DNA from: Liopterus haemorrhoidalis
Lineage: Eukaryota > Arthropoda > Insecta > Coleoptera > Dytiscidae
Reading direction: 5' to 3'
DNA length: 64,000 nt
NCBI GenBank assembly: GCA_963971575.1
Contig: OZ020622.1
Coordinates: forward strand, 32,084,301-32,148,300
Below the pieces are notes generated by a model. The model did not search any database. It worked only from the letters and a program-made list of their open reading frames with translations, and was not told the origin of the DNA. A program made the translations under genes and the position numbers. This document shows positions 10,904 to 22,767 of the stretch, piece by piece; the first letter of the stretch is position 1; every line of letters starts with the position of its first letter.

Positions 10904-11348
10904 GGTGTCAACTGCTTTATACCGATAACAAAAATTACATTAAAAACAAACAAATATTGAATAAAAATTAGCATTTCCTGGATCATGTATACACAGTGGA
11001 TCAGTGGAGCAACACAAAGATGTAGAATTTTATGAATTTTAAGAAGAATATAGCATTGAGAAATCTCATTCAAACGTCAAAATGTTGCTAATAAATCATA
11101 CTATGTGTGATAAATTCAACATAAAATTAAACACGATGTTCACAAAAAGACATAACTCGTAAATATAAAATAATAGTGTACCTACCTTAAAACAGAATAT
11201 TGTACACACAACCGTCATTTGTCACGCAAAAATCCTAACTGAGTGACTTAAGGTTAGTGATGTTCAAATGTACTAAACAAACGTGTAAATATCCGCATGC
11301 GCTGTATAAATATGTATGTTGTATACAATGATCCACTGTGTACTTCAA

Positions 11349-11370
11349 TCCACTGTTCAACTGTTTACCC
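11349..11370 (-). repeat. pogo-like TIR, right
   Basis: Inverted copy of 5169-5190, ending GTTTACCC and followed by TA at 11371-11372. Confidence 0.85.
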
Positions 11371-11539
11371 TACTATAAAAAGTTGTATTTTTAAAAAACT
11401 ATTTAACGAAAATTATAGTTAAGCAGTAGTATAATAAGAGTAAACAGTAAGTAAGTAGTAGTTGTATTTTATAATTATTATTATTAATATTTTTTTTATG
11501 TATAAAAAAAAAAAATGCTAAATAAAGTCTAATCTAAAG

Positions 11540-11958
11540 CAAACATTACATAAATTTATCTGGAGCTAAAATTGAGGATGATATGTTAACAGTTGTTATA
11601 ACAGTGAAAATTTCTTCGATATGACTAATTAGATTTACATTTAATTTTGTACTTAATATTTTAAAAACTTTCATCCTTTGGTAGCTTCTTTCGACATGAC
11701 CCCTCGCTGCTGAAATTTTAGTATTAAAAATAGCTTCGTCTTTACTTAATTGTCGCTTTTTTAAAGAAATGGAAGTCTATATAATTTAATGCCATATTCT
11801 TCACATTCTTTTTCTATGAAAAAACCTTTATCAGTCATAATGGCTGAATTTTTATCAATTTTAAATATGAGATTGCTGTGTACAAAGATTGATGTATCTG
11901 AAGCTCTGCCACCAAAAGGTTTTACTGATAAAAGTAATGAGTCCTCCTGGTGACACAC
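11540..11958 (-). pseudogene. DDE_Tnp_4 transposase catalytic part
   Basis: The minus strand reads SVKPFGGRASDTSIF..SNL, then AIMTDKGFFIE (catalytic Asp of the MADKGF box) and YRLPFL to a stop at 11761. After a frame change it continues ...QLSKDEAIFNTKISAARGHVERSYQRMK. HVER carries the catalytic Glu. The frame change makes it non-functional. Confidence 0.78.
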
Positions 11959-12326
11959 CAGTTAAAATTTTGATAGTTTCGGTACCTTTGTATTGAGAAT
12001 AGAACCTAATTCTACAACACTAGCATTTTGTTCTCTGTATGTATATTTCTGCACAGTCGAGAATAATTTGGGTGTCTTGAACATCTACAAAACATTTCGG
12101 AATATTGTTTATTATTTCTTCTTTCGAAGGAAAGTATATAGGTGCATTATTTGAAAGTATTAAGCTGCACTTTGCTTAAAAATTTTAAAGTGTCTAAAAA
12201 ATAGGTTCTACATAAATGAGATGTGATGCCAAATAAAGTTAACAATAAAACTTAAATTTAATTTTAATTTAATAATAAAACATAAATTTAATTTAAATTT
12301 AATAAATACCAAAATAACTTTAATAT

Positions 12327-12638
12327 TTAATCGGTGCATTCTAATATCTTTGCGTACAATAGAAATATTACTAATAATTGATGTGTCTGAAAACCAGTAA
12401 AACTGGAAAGTATTTTATTTTTAGTTAAAATATTGGTTATCGTACTAATTTTGGATGAATCTACTTGTAATGCAAAGTCACTATACTTCTTCATAGGTGT
12501 TACGGTAGATAATTCTAATAAAGCATCAACTGCAATTATTTCTTCTTCTCTTGATCCAATTAATTCTTCTTGCATGTGGTGATATTCTTGTTCAGCGTCA
12601 ACAGTCGTGGGTAGTGGCATTTGCATGCTGTCGGACAT
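12327..12638 (-). pseudogene. DDE_4 transposase, middle part
   Basis: A 103-residue frame with an acidic N-terminal half, then TKNKILSSFTGFQTHQLL. The latter matches the LSFYTGF-type block that precedes the catalytic domain in THAP-associated DDE_4 transposases. It ends in a stop. The stretch between it and 11958 has no intact frame. Confidence 0.6.
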
Positions 12639-12886
12639 TGCTCGTCTGTTCTTAAAACGCGTGTCATATCATACTCGGAGCTCGTTTTTTTCTGGAATTT
12701 TGACACTTGATTTGGGTAGATTTTGAGTTGCATATGTACCTCTTGTGAGGTACTTGCATTTCATAGATTTACCACGTATTAACGTAATTAAAATCTTACC
12801 TTTAAAGTAATTTACCTTTATTTAAAATAACCTTACCTTTATTTAAAATAATCTCCATCAGTAAAATACGAAGAAAGAACATACTC

Positions 12887-12910
12887 AAGCCCATATATGA
12901 ATATGGGCTT
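12887..12910. repeat. Perfect 10-bp hairpin
   Basis: AAGCCCATAT and ATATGGGCTT with a 4-base ATGA loop. It lies between the THAP and transposase parts. It could be structural or a relic of a small repeat, and no U-run supports a terminator. Confidence 0.7.
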
Positions 12911-12926
12911 GGATTTTTAACCATTT

Positions 12927-13112
12927 TTAATTATTTAATCCATAATATTCGCCTATCGGTTCTTTCTGTTTCAAGTTTTGTATTAATTTTTTAGACTTTG
13001 CTTTGGGAAAGGCGTGAAAAATTAAACTAGAATTTCTTTTAATCCACGAATTACACTCAGGTACACAGCAATAATAGTTCGACTTTGACATGATTTTTTC
13101 CTTGTCTTCCAC
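12927..13112 (-). pseudogene. THAP zinc-finger domain, partial
   Basis: From ATG at 13112: SNYYCCVPECNS (the C-x(2-4)-C pair) followed by LIFHAFPKAKSKK, the conserved HxFP box of THAP domains. The later Cys-His pair and AVPTIF-type end are missing, because the frame stops after 61 residues. It would be the DNA-binding part of the transposon at 11540-13112. Confidence 0.75.
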
Positions 13113-14225
13113 TTTAGTTTATGGTAATTTTCACTACTTATTATCACTTGATACCAGTAAAATCAATTTTAAACTGATTTGAAAATAATTTAAAATAACA
13201 ACAAAACTAGAGTCAAATGCAAAAATATATTTTGATCCCATACAACTAAATGTAAAAAGCGCGATCGAATGTCTATTTCTGTAGTTCCTTAAAATCCCGC
13301 CAGATGTTATATCGCTTAGCAAGTTTTCCCTATAAAAGAAGACTTTGATAGATTCGACACTCATGATCCTCAAAACATTTATGCCGCTTAGAAAAATAAA
13401 AGTTTTTAGGTTTAATGAAAGATGAAAATAATAGAAGAATTATGTTAGAATTTATCGGTTTAAAATAAAAAATGTATACACAAAAATTATTTAATGCAAA
13501 TCTATCAAATTGTGATAATGATATAATAAAGAAAGATAAAGGGGTGAAATTAATTAATCAATAAATCTTCTTTTGTATTAATAAACTTACTCATGTTATT
13601 TTCAATTTATTGAACTTATGCAGTATTTCAAAATTTAATCGTTTTAAGTAACTAAAACAAACATCAGAAAAAGAGTATTAAAACGAAAAACTTAAAACTA
13701 ATAACAAGTGAGTAATATAAATTAATAAAATTGCTGTTTATTTATTTTGTTTTACATATTTTTATAGGAGTGAACTTGTACTTCACCTGATATAATACTA
13801 GGTAAAGAAATAAATCATTTCAAACTCTACGCGTAATCTACAAATATGAAGTCAACAGCGTTCATCATCGTTAGTTCATTGAAGTTTTAATTTTATTGCT
13901 TAAGTTAAAGTTATCCTTTATTTTAAGAAACTTATCATGTAGTCGAAGCTTTATCAAAACAAGACATTTGTTATATGATGTTATTTGTTTCGTGAAAAAT
14001 CTTTTGTGAATATAAAAAAGGAATATTTCAGAAGGCGTTGCTTCTGAAATAATATATGTGTATAATTTGCATTGTGATTATTCAACGTTATTAGTGCTAA
14101 TTACGGACCGAATATTACCAGAACTGTAGCATCCTTCACATCAAGTTTTGTTGTCCGATCAATTTTCCCTACTTCTGATAAAGCTACAACAAATTCTTGT
14201 TTAAAATTTATCAGTGGAGTTAGTT
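13113..14225. other. No gene seen
   Basis: AT-rich DNA with short frames lacking any recognisable motif. It separates the THAP/DDE_4 element from the hAT remnants and may hold their decayed termini. Confidence 0.5.
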
Positions 14226-15912
14226 TTACATTTTATGGTCAGCTTGTTCATCTTCACTAAAACGCCGACAATTGGATTTTTCTTCATTGCCGAGATATTT
14301 TTCAAAATGTATTGGTTCATAAGAGTTTGAGGATGAGTCTTCATTAATTAAATAACTTCGACAGATTTCATAATCTGAGTTAGAATTACCTTGAGAATCT
14401 TTTTCCATCAATATTTTGATTCGAAAAGCTATATCACACGAAGCTGATTTTCCTCTTTCAAGCAGTTCATTAGTTAAATGTACCCTGTACTTAGGATCCG
14501 CATAATTTTCAATCAATAACACATTATTATTCATTAGATTGTTTTCTCTAAGCTGTAGAATTTCTTATACCATCTGCAATAACTAGATCACCAATTTGTG
14601 ATAGTTTTTAACTAACATTTTTCCATTCCTTGTAGAATAAACCAGGTGTCAATTCCGCAGATTAAAATGTTTTTGTAACTATGTATGGATGTGTAAGTAA
14701 TGCTTCAAGTTGAATTGCCCTTTCACACTGGATATCAGACATTGTAACATGTGGGTTGGCCATATCAATAAGGTATGGCTTTAATTCAAGAAGGCGCAAA
14801 ATCATTTCATAAGTACTTCGCCAACGAGTAACTTGATCTAGAATGGTTATTTTTCCTGATCGACGCTTTAATATCGCATCGAGTTTTGGAGTTCTTGCAG
14901 TAATTTCTGTATTGCCCAACCTTGCTATTAGCTTAGTTACATTCTTTAATTTTAAGCCATCAATGTGTGAGCTGCGATGCGCATATCGGAAATATTTGAG
15001 AAACCAACAAAATCACTGACTGCAGTGTTAATAGTTGCATCAATCAAAGAAATCTTCTTCTGGAAGTTCTTCACTAGTATTTCTTCCACGTCACCATCAT
15101 TACTAAGTTTTTGTATTGCACTGGTCATATTTGAAGCATTATCTGTAACTATTGATAAAGTCTGCTGTTTATGATATATTCTGTTAGAATGACCCCAATT
15201 ACGTTTTTAATGTACCAAGTGAGTACATGTTGAGTTTCTGTGTGCCGCACTGCTACAGTACGTATAGCCAGATTTCTTTCATCATCAGTAAACTGAACAT
15301 TTATTGCCATATAATTGATTTTTGCTTAGTGCAAGCATCCATCTTAAGAAGTAAAAAATTATTTTGAATAATTTTTTGCAATGTTTTTTGAATTCAGCTT
15401 CTTGAAGAATTATGTTCCAAATATAATGCCTTTCTAAAGACACTCCCAACTATTGTACCATTTCCCCAATTCATCCATGGAAATCTGGTGAGAAAAACAA
15501 TGTAAGTGCAATCCCATTATTTACTAAATCTATGAGGTGTATTCTTATTTTTTTTTTTTTGTCATTATAAATGAAATTTTTTCACTTGAGAAATATTTTG
15601 TAAGAGAGATTTGCCACGTTTTGAAGTAGAGCTACTAGCAGTTTTTTTTTGTTTGTTTTTCTTACTTTTGTCTATTTCTGTATTATGCTCATGTACAGAC
15701 TTGAAAATATTGGGATGTTTGTTTTGTAAGTCGCGTTTCAAATTTGAAGTTCTACTAGGAGCATTACTACCATGTGTCTTAGACCCAGTGTGATAACTAA
15801 TCTTGGTATTACACTGCATACTGTCTTTTTCTACTTGATAAATGAAGGGGCTTTTATTTTCATTCAAATCAAAGTATTGAAAGACTGCTGATGTCCTAAG
15901 TACACGACTCAT
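14226..15912 (-). pseudogene. hAT transposase remnant (ZBED-like)
   Basis: On the minus strand, 15912-15565 begins MSRVLRTSAVFQYFDLNE and holds a BED-finger pattern (a Cys, then LKRDLQNKHPNIF with its His). Further pieces read ITDNASNMTSAIQKL near 15140, AAHTL near 14970, and LDQVTRWRSTYEMILRLLEL..YLID with LEALLTHPYIV at 14919-14662. Then comes YADPKYRVHLT with an acidic tail at 14534-14226. The order fits a hAT transposase from zinc finger to dimerisation region. Stops and frameshifts divide it. No TIRs were identified. Confidence 0.72.
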
Positions 15913-16393
15913 TATTACTTTTGAAGGGCTCGTTATTTATATTAGGTCAGCAAAACAAACAGATACGAATTTTTGACACTTTACGTCATACTGGGGTTAG
16001 ATTGGCCACAAGTGCATTTCAAGTAAGAAGAGAGTCAAAAACGAGTTCCAGGAATCTGGCAGTATCGGTAAATGGTAACTGTACTCTATTTACTGTGAGT
16101 GTAGGATTAGGATGGACACCCCTTTCTCTACAAAAATGAACACACACAGTTTTGCTGGTCGAGAATTTAAAGCCATTTTAGGTTACCCATGTATCAAGAC
16201 GATTAATAGTCAGCAGAATCTGACGTTCGATTGTTCCACCAGGGAACGGGAACTTGACGGGGCCGAGTCAGTATCATCCCATCAAATCACACTTAAGAGC
16301 ACCAATGGTTGACATTTTGAAAAAAAGTATTTTGTTATTAAATATACTTTAAAGTTTTCGATTTACAAGACACTACTGTTATCTAGAAACATG

Positions 16394-17395
16394 TTACTGA
16401 GTTGTATTGTCCAATTCTACAAAATAGATTTTTTTTTTCATAATAAATAAAAAACTAAATATAAAATACCCATTAATTGACATACTAAAATTTGTGAGGT
16501 ACCCATTTATTGACATGAGCCGCCCCAGTCGTTGACATATTTTCATCACAAAACAAATTAAGTCTAAAGTGACATTTATTAATAGGTTAAATATTTTATT
16601 ATTTATACAATTCAGAATTGTACATTTCATTTCAGGTATTTCATAAATTCCTCTCGAATTTTTTGATCTAGTACTTCTGATTTTTTCTATTAAATCTGTC
16701 CCTTTATACCATATTACACCTTCATGACTGGGCCAATTCCAATTTAAAAATCCACTTTTTGTCATGGTTGGAAATCTTGACTTTCAAAATCCACTTTGAT
16801 AATCTTTCCTGTAAGACAAATATGATATTTATAATTTTCCGAGGCTTTCTGCAAAAAGAAAAATTACCTGGATAGTACTGGTCTTCATATTTTACTATTA
16901 CATAGTCATTTATATGTAGACTTAATAAACCGTTATTAGAGTTCTCATCCTCACTCCAATCATCACTTTCTCCTTCTGATTCTAAAGTATGTTCAATTGA
17001 TGAACCTGACGAATCTTCATTTATCATATGCTGTTTTAAAAGGTGTTTCTTTCTGTTGCTTGTTGCAGTGTCTTATGTTCCCTTTCTAATTTTGCCTCTT
17101 CTCTTTTTTGTTTGCACTCTTCTTTTTCTCTCTCTTTTCTTTCTTTCTCATCTTGTTTCTTTTTATGGCAAAGCCTCCATAGGTCTGACGTTGCCACTGA
17201 TGGCACTTTCTCCTTACTTGTTTTTCTTACCGGTGTCGCAACTACTTTCGACCAAAATAAAGATGACTTAAACGGTGACGGTACACCTTCTAAATGTAAA
17301 GAAATTACATCGTCGCTTTCTTTACATGTACCCAGTTCAGCTCTATCCGAAGTTTTTTCTGGGATTTCGTATCTTGTTGTTGTTATTGGTTCCAT
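16394..17395 (-). pseudogene. pogo-like transposase, C-terminal part
   Basis: Three overlapping minus-strand frames cover this tail. A Lys/Glu-rich coiled stretch at 17395-17036 has KKKQDEKERKEREKEE-type repeats. An acidic part with NDYVIVKYEDQYYPGNFSF follows at 17027-16722, then W.KWPSHEGVIWYKGTDLIEKI at 16765-16600. The DY(V)xVKY...YPG block is the usual closing domain of this family. Frameshifts near 17030 and 16760 break it. Confidence 0.72.
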
Positions 17396-17635
17396 AATAA
17401 TTGGTTTTGTTGTTGTGCCGCCTTCTACTATTTCGTATTCTTGTAAGTTTTCTACTGTTTATTCTACTTCTGACATGAGTTGTTTCCATATTATATACAA
17501 CGATGTATCTTTTATGTCCCCATTCCAAGCATTTTCTGTGTTTTTAAATGCGGCAACTTTCTCTAATCCAATTCTATTTTCCAAAAATTTTAAATATTGT
17601 TTAGTTCCGTGTTAAGTCGCTGGCTCGACACAGAA

Positions 17636-18159
17636 TTAATGTAATTTTTGTTTTAAAATAATGGTATTACCATTAGCATTTATCGGATACAATCCGCATG
17701 TTTTAAACCCATTTTTGATTATGTCTTCCGTAATTGTATCCTGATGAACGGATTTTAAGAGGGGTGGAAAATTTTCACGTTTAAGTTTTTTCTCATCATT
17801 TTCCATTTTGTATTTATGCACGCTTTTTTTTTTCAGCCATTTTTGAGAAGATGGAACAAGGCTACGTCCATGGGTTGTATAATGTGCGCCGCATTTGGGC
17901 AAAGAACTACTAATTCAATATTTTTCTCAACGCAAAAATTACTCAGCTCCATTGTGAGATGAGATGAGTGACCGTCGACAAATAATATAACGGGAAATTC
18001 AATTTCATTGGCTACTAGCCATGGATAAAATATATTTGCTACAAATTCATAAAAGCTGGCACCTGCCATACAGCCAGATTCCGATTTGCCTATGCCCCAA
18101 CCTTCAGGCATAAGGTTGGCAATGGATGCTGGGATGCGTTCATAACAGAACATAATCAT
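17636..18159 (-). pseudogene. pogo-like transposase, DDE_1 catalytic part
   Basis: The frame gives NLMPEGWGIGKSESGCM, then VILFVDGHSSHLT (second catalytic Asp box), VVLCPNAAHIIQPMDVALF (QPMD block) and, after a frameshift near 17850, a SVHQDTI..IIKNGFKTCGLYPINANG motif. The frame is shifted relative to the N-terminal part at about 18200. It is a dead copy. Confidence 0.8.
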
Positions 18160-18226
18160 TGGCGGGAGTAACTTACCGTCGACATTCGCTGTAATTAAAC
18201 AGGTAATACATTCCTTGTCATCGTTG

Positions 18227-18934
18227 TTAATAAAATTGTAGAGGGGCCTTTTTGCCTTTTTTAACGATGCATTTTACGCCTTTTGGGGCCAAAAAGAAAG
18301 CAGATTCGTTGCAATTATAAATCAGACGGGGATCTTCAAATATAGTTTCCAAGTTTTTGGATTTAAAATACTGTGTGATTTCGCCAAACCAGCCACGAAT
18401 CTTTTCTTCTGTGAGATCAGCTCTGCTTTTTGATAAATTTTGCGTTAGTCTTTCTGACAATTCTGGATATCTAGACATGAAACATCGATACCACTTTATG
18501 CCTGGTCTATTAATTTTGAATTTATTCGGTCTGTTAAGTTTATTTATCAGCATTTGGACGGAATCCAGTAGCTGCGATTTTGTAGCAGGAAACCCGGCAG
18601 CGGCTATGTGTAACAACCATTTAACTAGAAGCTCTTCTTCCACTGATGTAAGAGTTGTGTCTGGCCCCATATGACAAGTAATATCATATTTCCCCTTTAC
18701 TTTATACATTAATGTAATTCGTGGCATTTTGTAGGTATTACTGGCCCCTGCAACTGAAGCTCCACATTTTATGTCATCTATGGTCTTTTTCCCGGCCTTC
18801 TTTACTTGTGACATTTTGATGTCCAAATCTATATAAAAATATAAGAATAGAAGTAGTACCTGTGGTTGACATGTGAGGTTTCTATGATTAATACCCATGT
18901 CAACTATTGGTTCCTGGTAAGTTTCATTACTCAA
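18227..18934 (-). pseudogene. pogo-like transposase, N-terminal part
   Basis: The likely start is the Met of MSQVKKAGKKTIDDI (near 18814), not the upstream Met at 18934, which lies in the terminal repeat region. A degraded helix-turn-helix is followed by LTSVEEELLVKWLLHIAAAGFPATKSQLL, a CENP-B-like HTH, and PGIKWYRCFMSRYPELSERL. The first catalytic Asp box appears as ..IYNCNESAFFLAP, with Asp replaced by Asn in the NCDE-like position. The frame breaks near 18227. Confidence 0.78.
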
Positions 18935-19475
18935 ATTTTTACAGGAAGATTTAGATGTAAAACGCGTTATTTAGTACATTTTTCTGTAGAAATATTTATA
19001 AAATTAGATGCACCAGTAGTTGACAGGTCTGTCAATCATAGGAACATGCCAAATGTAAAGGATACTATGACTGACACCCCTCATAAAACTAACCTATGAA
19101 TTAAATGTTGTTTTTGTGCAAGACCTAATTGATAAACAATATATCTACGATGATATATATCTTAAAATAAATACTTACCGTGAAAACATTCACAGAACTA
19201 TTTTTTTTTTTTAATTCGTCTAGTCTTTAAGAAAAGTAGTAAGTAATTACGCACTACTTTGTCTTCTCCCACCAACCACAAAATTTAATAAACCGCTGCA
19301 CAACTTCAGACTGGTGTTATTACCCACAATTCTTAAGGTACAAGCTAAATACCTATATTTGTCATATGGCTCGAAAAGTTCTAAATTCATTTTTAAGTTT
19401 AAAAAAATTAATTTACTTAAAAATATGTCAATAACTGGGTGTATATCAATAACTGGTGCACTTACCTTAAGCAGT

Positions 19476-20160
19476 ATTATGGAAACCCGACAACGATATG
19501 AACAACTCTACAAACGACATATAATTCGAGGTTCAAATCAAGAAATAGAAAACTCAGATTTTTATTGTAATGAACAAGAACCATTAGAAACAAAAGCAGT
19601 GGAAAACCTTAACTTGGAAGTGTTTTACATGTAATATACATTTATGTTAAAAAAAAGATAGGTAGAATTATCTAAATTAATCAAATTGGAGGCTATACCG
19701 GTTTTTTTTTTTTTTTATTTTTTCGGCCTCATATTTGGTTTCTACACGTTTCATGTATATGTGCGTGCGTTCGTTCGTGCGTACACACACAACGAATACG
19801 GAAGGCACAACTTTTAAAAGTACTGAGTAATTGAAGGTAACTTTATTAAATTAATTTAGTGTTGTTTATTACATTTTTACAATGTTTCAGAGAACGTGTC
19901 GATTACAGACACGCATGTTGTTACCATACAAAGAAAAAGGTGTCCAGCAATAAGTAATATTGGACACAACATGAAAAAAGCATGCAATGCGCTGGAAACA
20001 ATTTCCAAACGACCCAAAATAACAAGTCCCGAAAATCCACCAAATGATAGTGAGCTATATAGAAAATTAATCGCAACTAAATTACGAAAAATTAAAAAAA
20101 AAAAAAAACAAATTAATTTTGATGAACAAATTTGACAATTTAATTTTTAACACGCAAATG
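19476..20160 (+). other. Unrecognised coding remnants
   Basis: Two short plus-strand frames: 19476-19634 (acidic, no motif) and 19896-20135. The second has a Lys-rich end, SELYRKLIATKLRKI, followed in another frame by FNTQMQEIENDI. The pattern faintly recalls the BESS-like tail of MADF proteins linked to Harbinger elements, but this is a guess. A CAG precedes the second frame near 19892 and could be a splice acceptor. Confidence 0.3.
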
Positions 20161-20864
20161 CAAGAAATTGAAAATGATATAGCTTCTAGATCCGAACTGT
20201 CTTCTTCCCCTGTCTATCGGCGGTATTCTGAAGTTTCCATCGTAACACCCGTGAACTTAACACCAATGAAAATAACACTGCTCTATTAAATCAGATTTAA
20301 CACCGCTGAAAAAATCAGATTCTGAACAACCCGATGTAAAATCCAATTTTACAATTTGTTTCCGGTGTAGAATTAACACTGGGGCTAACTTCACATTCGT
20401 TTTGAGAGCCGTGTAAGAATTATGTTTTGTTGTGTTAAATTAGAAATAAAAACAGAAGACATTCAAAATGTAACTACTATTGCACAAAAATCTAATTTGA
20501 AGGCCAAAACAAATGTGACTGCAGGATTAGGTACGGGTTATAATTATGAATGGAATTCCAGTGTTTGATGTCATTCATATTACTACAAGACCTGTTTCTT
20601 TTGTTTTGAATTGTAAATCATCATGGGTTTTTACAATTCAGTTAATTTTAACACAGGTAATTTCGACCCTTTAATGAGAGTACTTTCTCAGAAAAATATT
20701 CTAATATGTAACATATGTAATCACAGGGATTGAGGGGTTGTTTAACCCCGGTAATTCTTACCAAAGATCGCCTACATAAATAGGATAGTTTGCAAAAATA
20801 GATCAGTCACACCGTTGAGTTACCTTAAAACAGTATTTATTGCAAAGTTCCAGAATTTAAAAAA
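20161..20864. other. No gene seen
   Basis: AT-rich spacer with several ACACCG/CGGTGT-type words (20245-20370) and a GGTTGTTTAACCCCGG stretch near 20742. No terminal repeats or frames could be assigned. Confidence 0.4.
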
Positions 20865-22345
20865 ATGAGTGAATCGCTTCAAAATGCATCCTTCGAACAG
20901 TAAGTACTTTACATGTTAAAAGAAACTTAATGTTATTTTGGTAAAAATTCCATTCTGTACTCTCATGATATTTGTGGATATACTTCTATCAAGTTTCAGC
21001 TTCTTCTGTTCTAACCTAAAATTAACTAAACCTAATGTAAGTACCTAATTTATAGATGCACACTACTTTATTTCCCCCACATTAGCCCAATTAAAAAAGT
21101 GTATCATTTTGCATGCGTTTATAAACTATTGAGTCGGGTATTGAGTGGAATTTGAGCCGTTATTTTTTAAGCTTATAAAATAATTTTTTTCTATATAGAC
21201 AATCACGAAAGCGAAGAGTGAAAACAAACAGTGAGCAGTATGAACTATATCTGCATGCGATGGAGGAAGATTATTTCTTTCGCAGTGTAATCATTAATCC
21301 CACATTAGGTGAAAATTATTTTTAAAAAAAGTGGACATCAAAATGGACCACAGATGTCAGTATAAGAATGGAAAAGGGTATTTTTATTATTTGTTTGATT
21401 ATACAAGTATAGGCCATTCCAAATGTTTAAGCGGAACTAAATAGAATTTTTACATATAAGTTGGCACGAGCTCACTTTTTAATGATTGAAATGATCAAAA
21501 GCCTCATTTAATTGATATAAATTACTTGATTTCAAAATCTAGTTCTACTTAAACTGAAGAAACAGACTATAGTACATAGTCCAACATAATTATAATCATA
21601 ATTCTTTATTTCAGTTCTTTGACTATATACAACAAAAGAGAATAACATATAAGTGTAATATGGAGTACCGTGCAACCTCACAAAAATTCAGTTGTAATTC
21701 AACTTTGTCAATAAATAGAAAAATTTTATTCGAATTTTGACATTTATGACTAAGTAAAATTTTTTAAAAGAACCTTAACATTTATATGTAGTGCAAATAT
21801 CACATAATCTCTTTTCAGATATTCAAAGACTGGAAGTATGCGACCCGGGATAAATACAGGAAAATAACAAGTAGCAGAACGGCAACAGGCGGAGGTCCAC
21901 AAATTTCTGTTCTAGATGTCCAGTTTCGAAGAAAGAGGTCTATCTGTGTGGGGGAAATCAACCGTTGCTGGGATTATAGGTGTTACGGCAACTAGTGTAC
22001 CACAACTCAGCACTTCAAATTATATCCAAATTTGCAGCGACTCTAATGAGAGGGACGACACGCACATCATGATTATAGATGATAAGGAGAATGTAGAGAA
22101 AATTCCCGAACCAGTTATAAAAGCTGAAAATATAATGCTAACGGGCCAAAGCAAATGAGGGAAAAACGATTACAGCTGAAACCACTACACCAAATAAGTG
22201 GGCGAATAATGAACTCTCTGGATAAGAGTTCGGAAGCGAGTTCCAGTATATCAGTAGCCATAAAAGAATTAACAGCTTTACAAAAAAAGAGATTGATTTT
22301 TGATATAAAAAAATATAAGTTTGAAAACCTGTATCCTGTTAGACG
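20865..22345 (+). pseudogene. PIF/Harbinger Myb/MADF-like accessory protein, spliced and decayed
   Basis: Exon 1 from ATG at 20865 ends at 20899 with donor GTAAGT. Exon 2 starts at 21199 after TATAG and joins in frame to give RKRRVKTNSEQYELYLHAMEED, the start of the Myb/SANT-like domain that partners Harbinger transposases. A stop at about 21323 breaks the exon. Exon 3 begins near 21820 after TTTTCAG with FKDWKYATRDKYRKI and the typical TGGGP turn. It shifts frame near 21930 and 22158 and ends in a helical tail around 22155-22345. The product would help deliver the transposase to DNA. Confidence 0.7.
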
Positions 22346-22767
22346 AAGAAGATTTTCTAAAAGATTGATAGTCAATTTTTTACATTTTTGTTATGTGGGT
22401 ATATTCAATATTTATAATTTTAGGTTCGTTTCAATAAATACATTTTATATGATACAATTTTTATTTATTTTCCTTTCCAAAAATCCTACATTAATTCAAT
22501 TAACTTACGTAATATAGGAATAGTTACGTTTAACAATTTTATACCTTTAATCAAGTTTACTTAAGCCAAGGATAGAAGAAAAAATACGTAGAACATCAAA
22601 TTAAATTGTTATTTACATAATTTCTTCGGGTTCTTCTGCCTCCTTCTTACAAATAATTTTCCACAATTATGTTTCCTGAAACATATATAAAGTATTATAG
22701 ATAAATCAAATTAAAAAATAAGTCAATAGAACAAAATCCTACCAATATCGTCATTGTTTTGTTCCAC
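22346..22767. other. No gene seen
   Basis: AT-rich spacer between the convergent Harbinger genes; no motif recognised. Confidence 0.4.

Larger units (their letters stand above)
5169..11370 (-). mobile_element. pogo/Tigger-like DNA transposon
   Basis: TIRs at 5169-5190 (GGGTAAACTG...) and 11349-11370 (inverted, differing at three bases) are flanked by TA at 5167-5168 and 11371-11372. That is the Tc1/mariner-pogo target site. A DDE_1-type transposase on the minus strand runs from 10903 to 5801 and is interrupted by a non-LTR element at about 6446-9565. Without that insertion the transposon is about 3.1 kb, a usual size for this group. Confidence 0.85.
11540..13112 (-). mobile_element. THAP + DDE_4 (ISL2EU/IS4EU-like) transposon remnant
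   Basis: Three minus-strand pieces in order: a THAP zinc-finger start (13112-12927), a middle transposase part (12638-12327) and a DDE_Tnp_4 catalytic part (about 11960-11540). THAP and DDE_4 together are known from the ISL2EU/IS4EU branch of PIF/Harbinger-like elements. Terminal repeats were not found, so the limits are approximate. Confidence 0.7.
16296..19462 (-). mobile_element. Second pogo/Tigger-like transposon
   Basis: Imperfect TIRs start AGAGCACCAATGGTTGACA at 16296 and, inverted, AGTGCACCAGTTATTGATA ending at 19462. TA lies outside each (16294-16295 and 19463-19464). Several more TTGACAT-type boxes lie within both ends, near 16485, 16514, 16531, 18898, 19014 and 19428. The minus strand carries a broken DDE_1 transposase. 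Total length is about 3.2 kb. Confidence 0.78.

Noticed and set aside
17043..17615. 190-residue plus-strand frame
   Set aside because: Ser/Phe/Leu-rich shadow of the Lys/Glu-rich transposase tail on the other strand.
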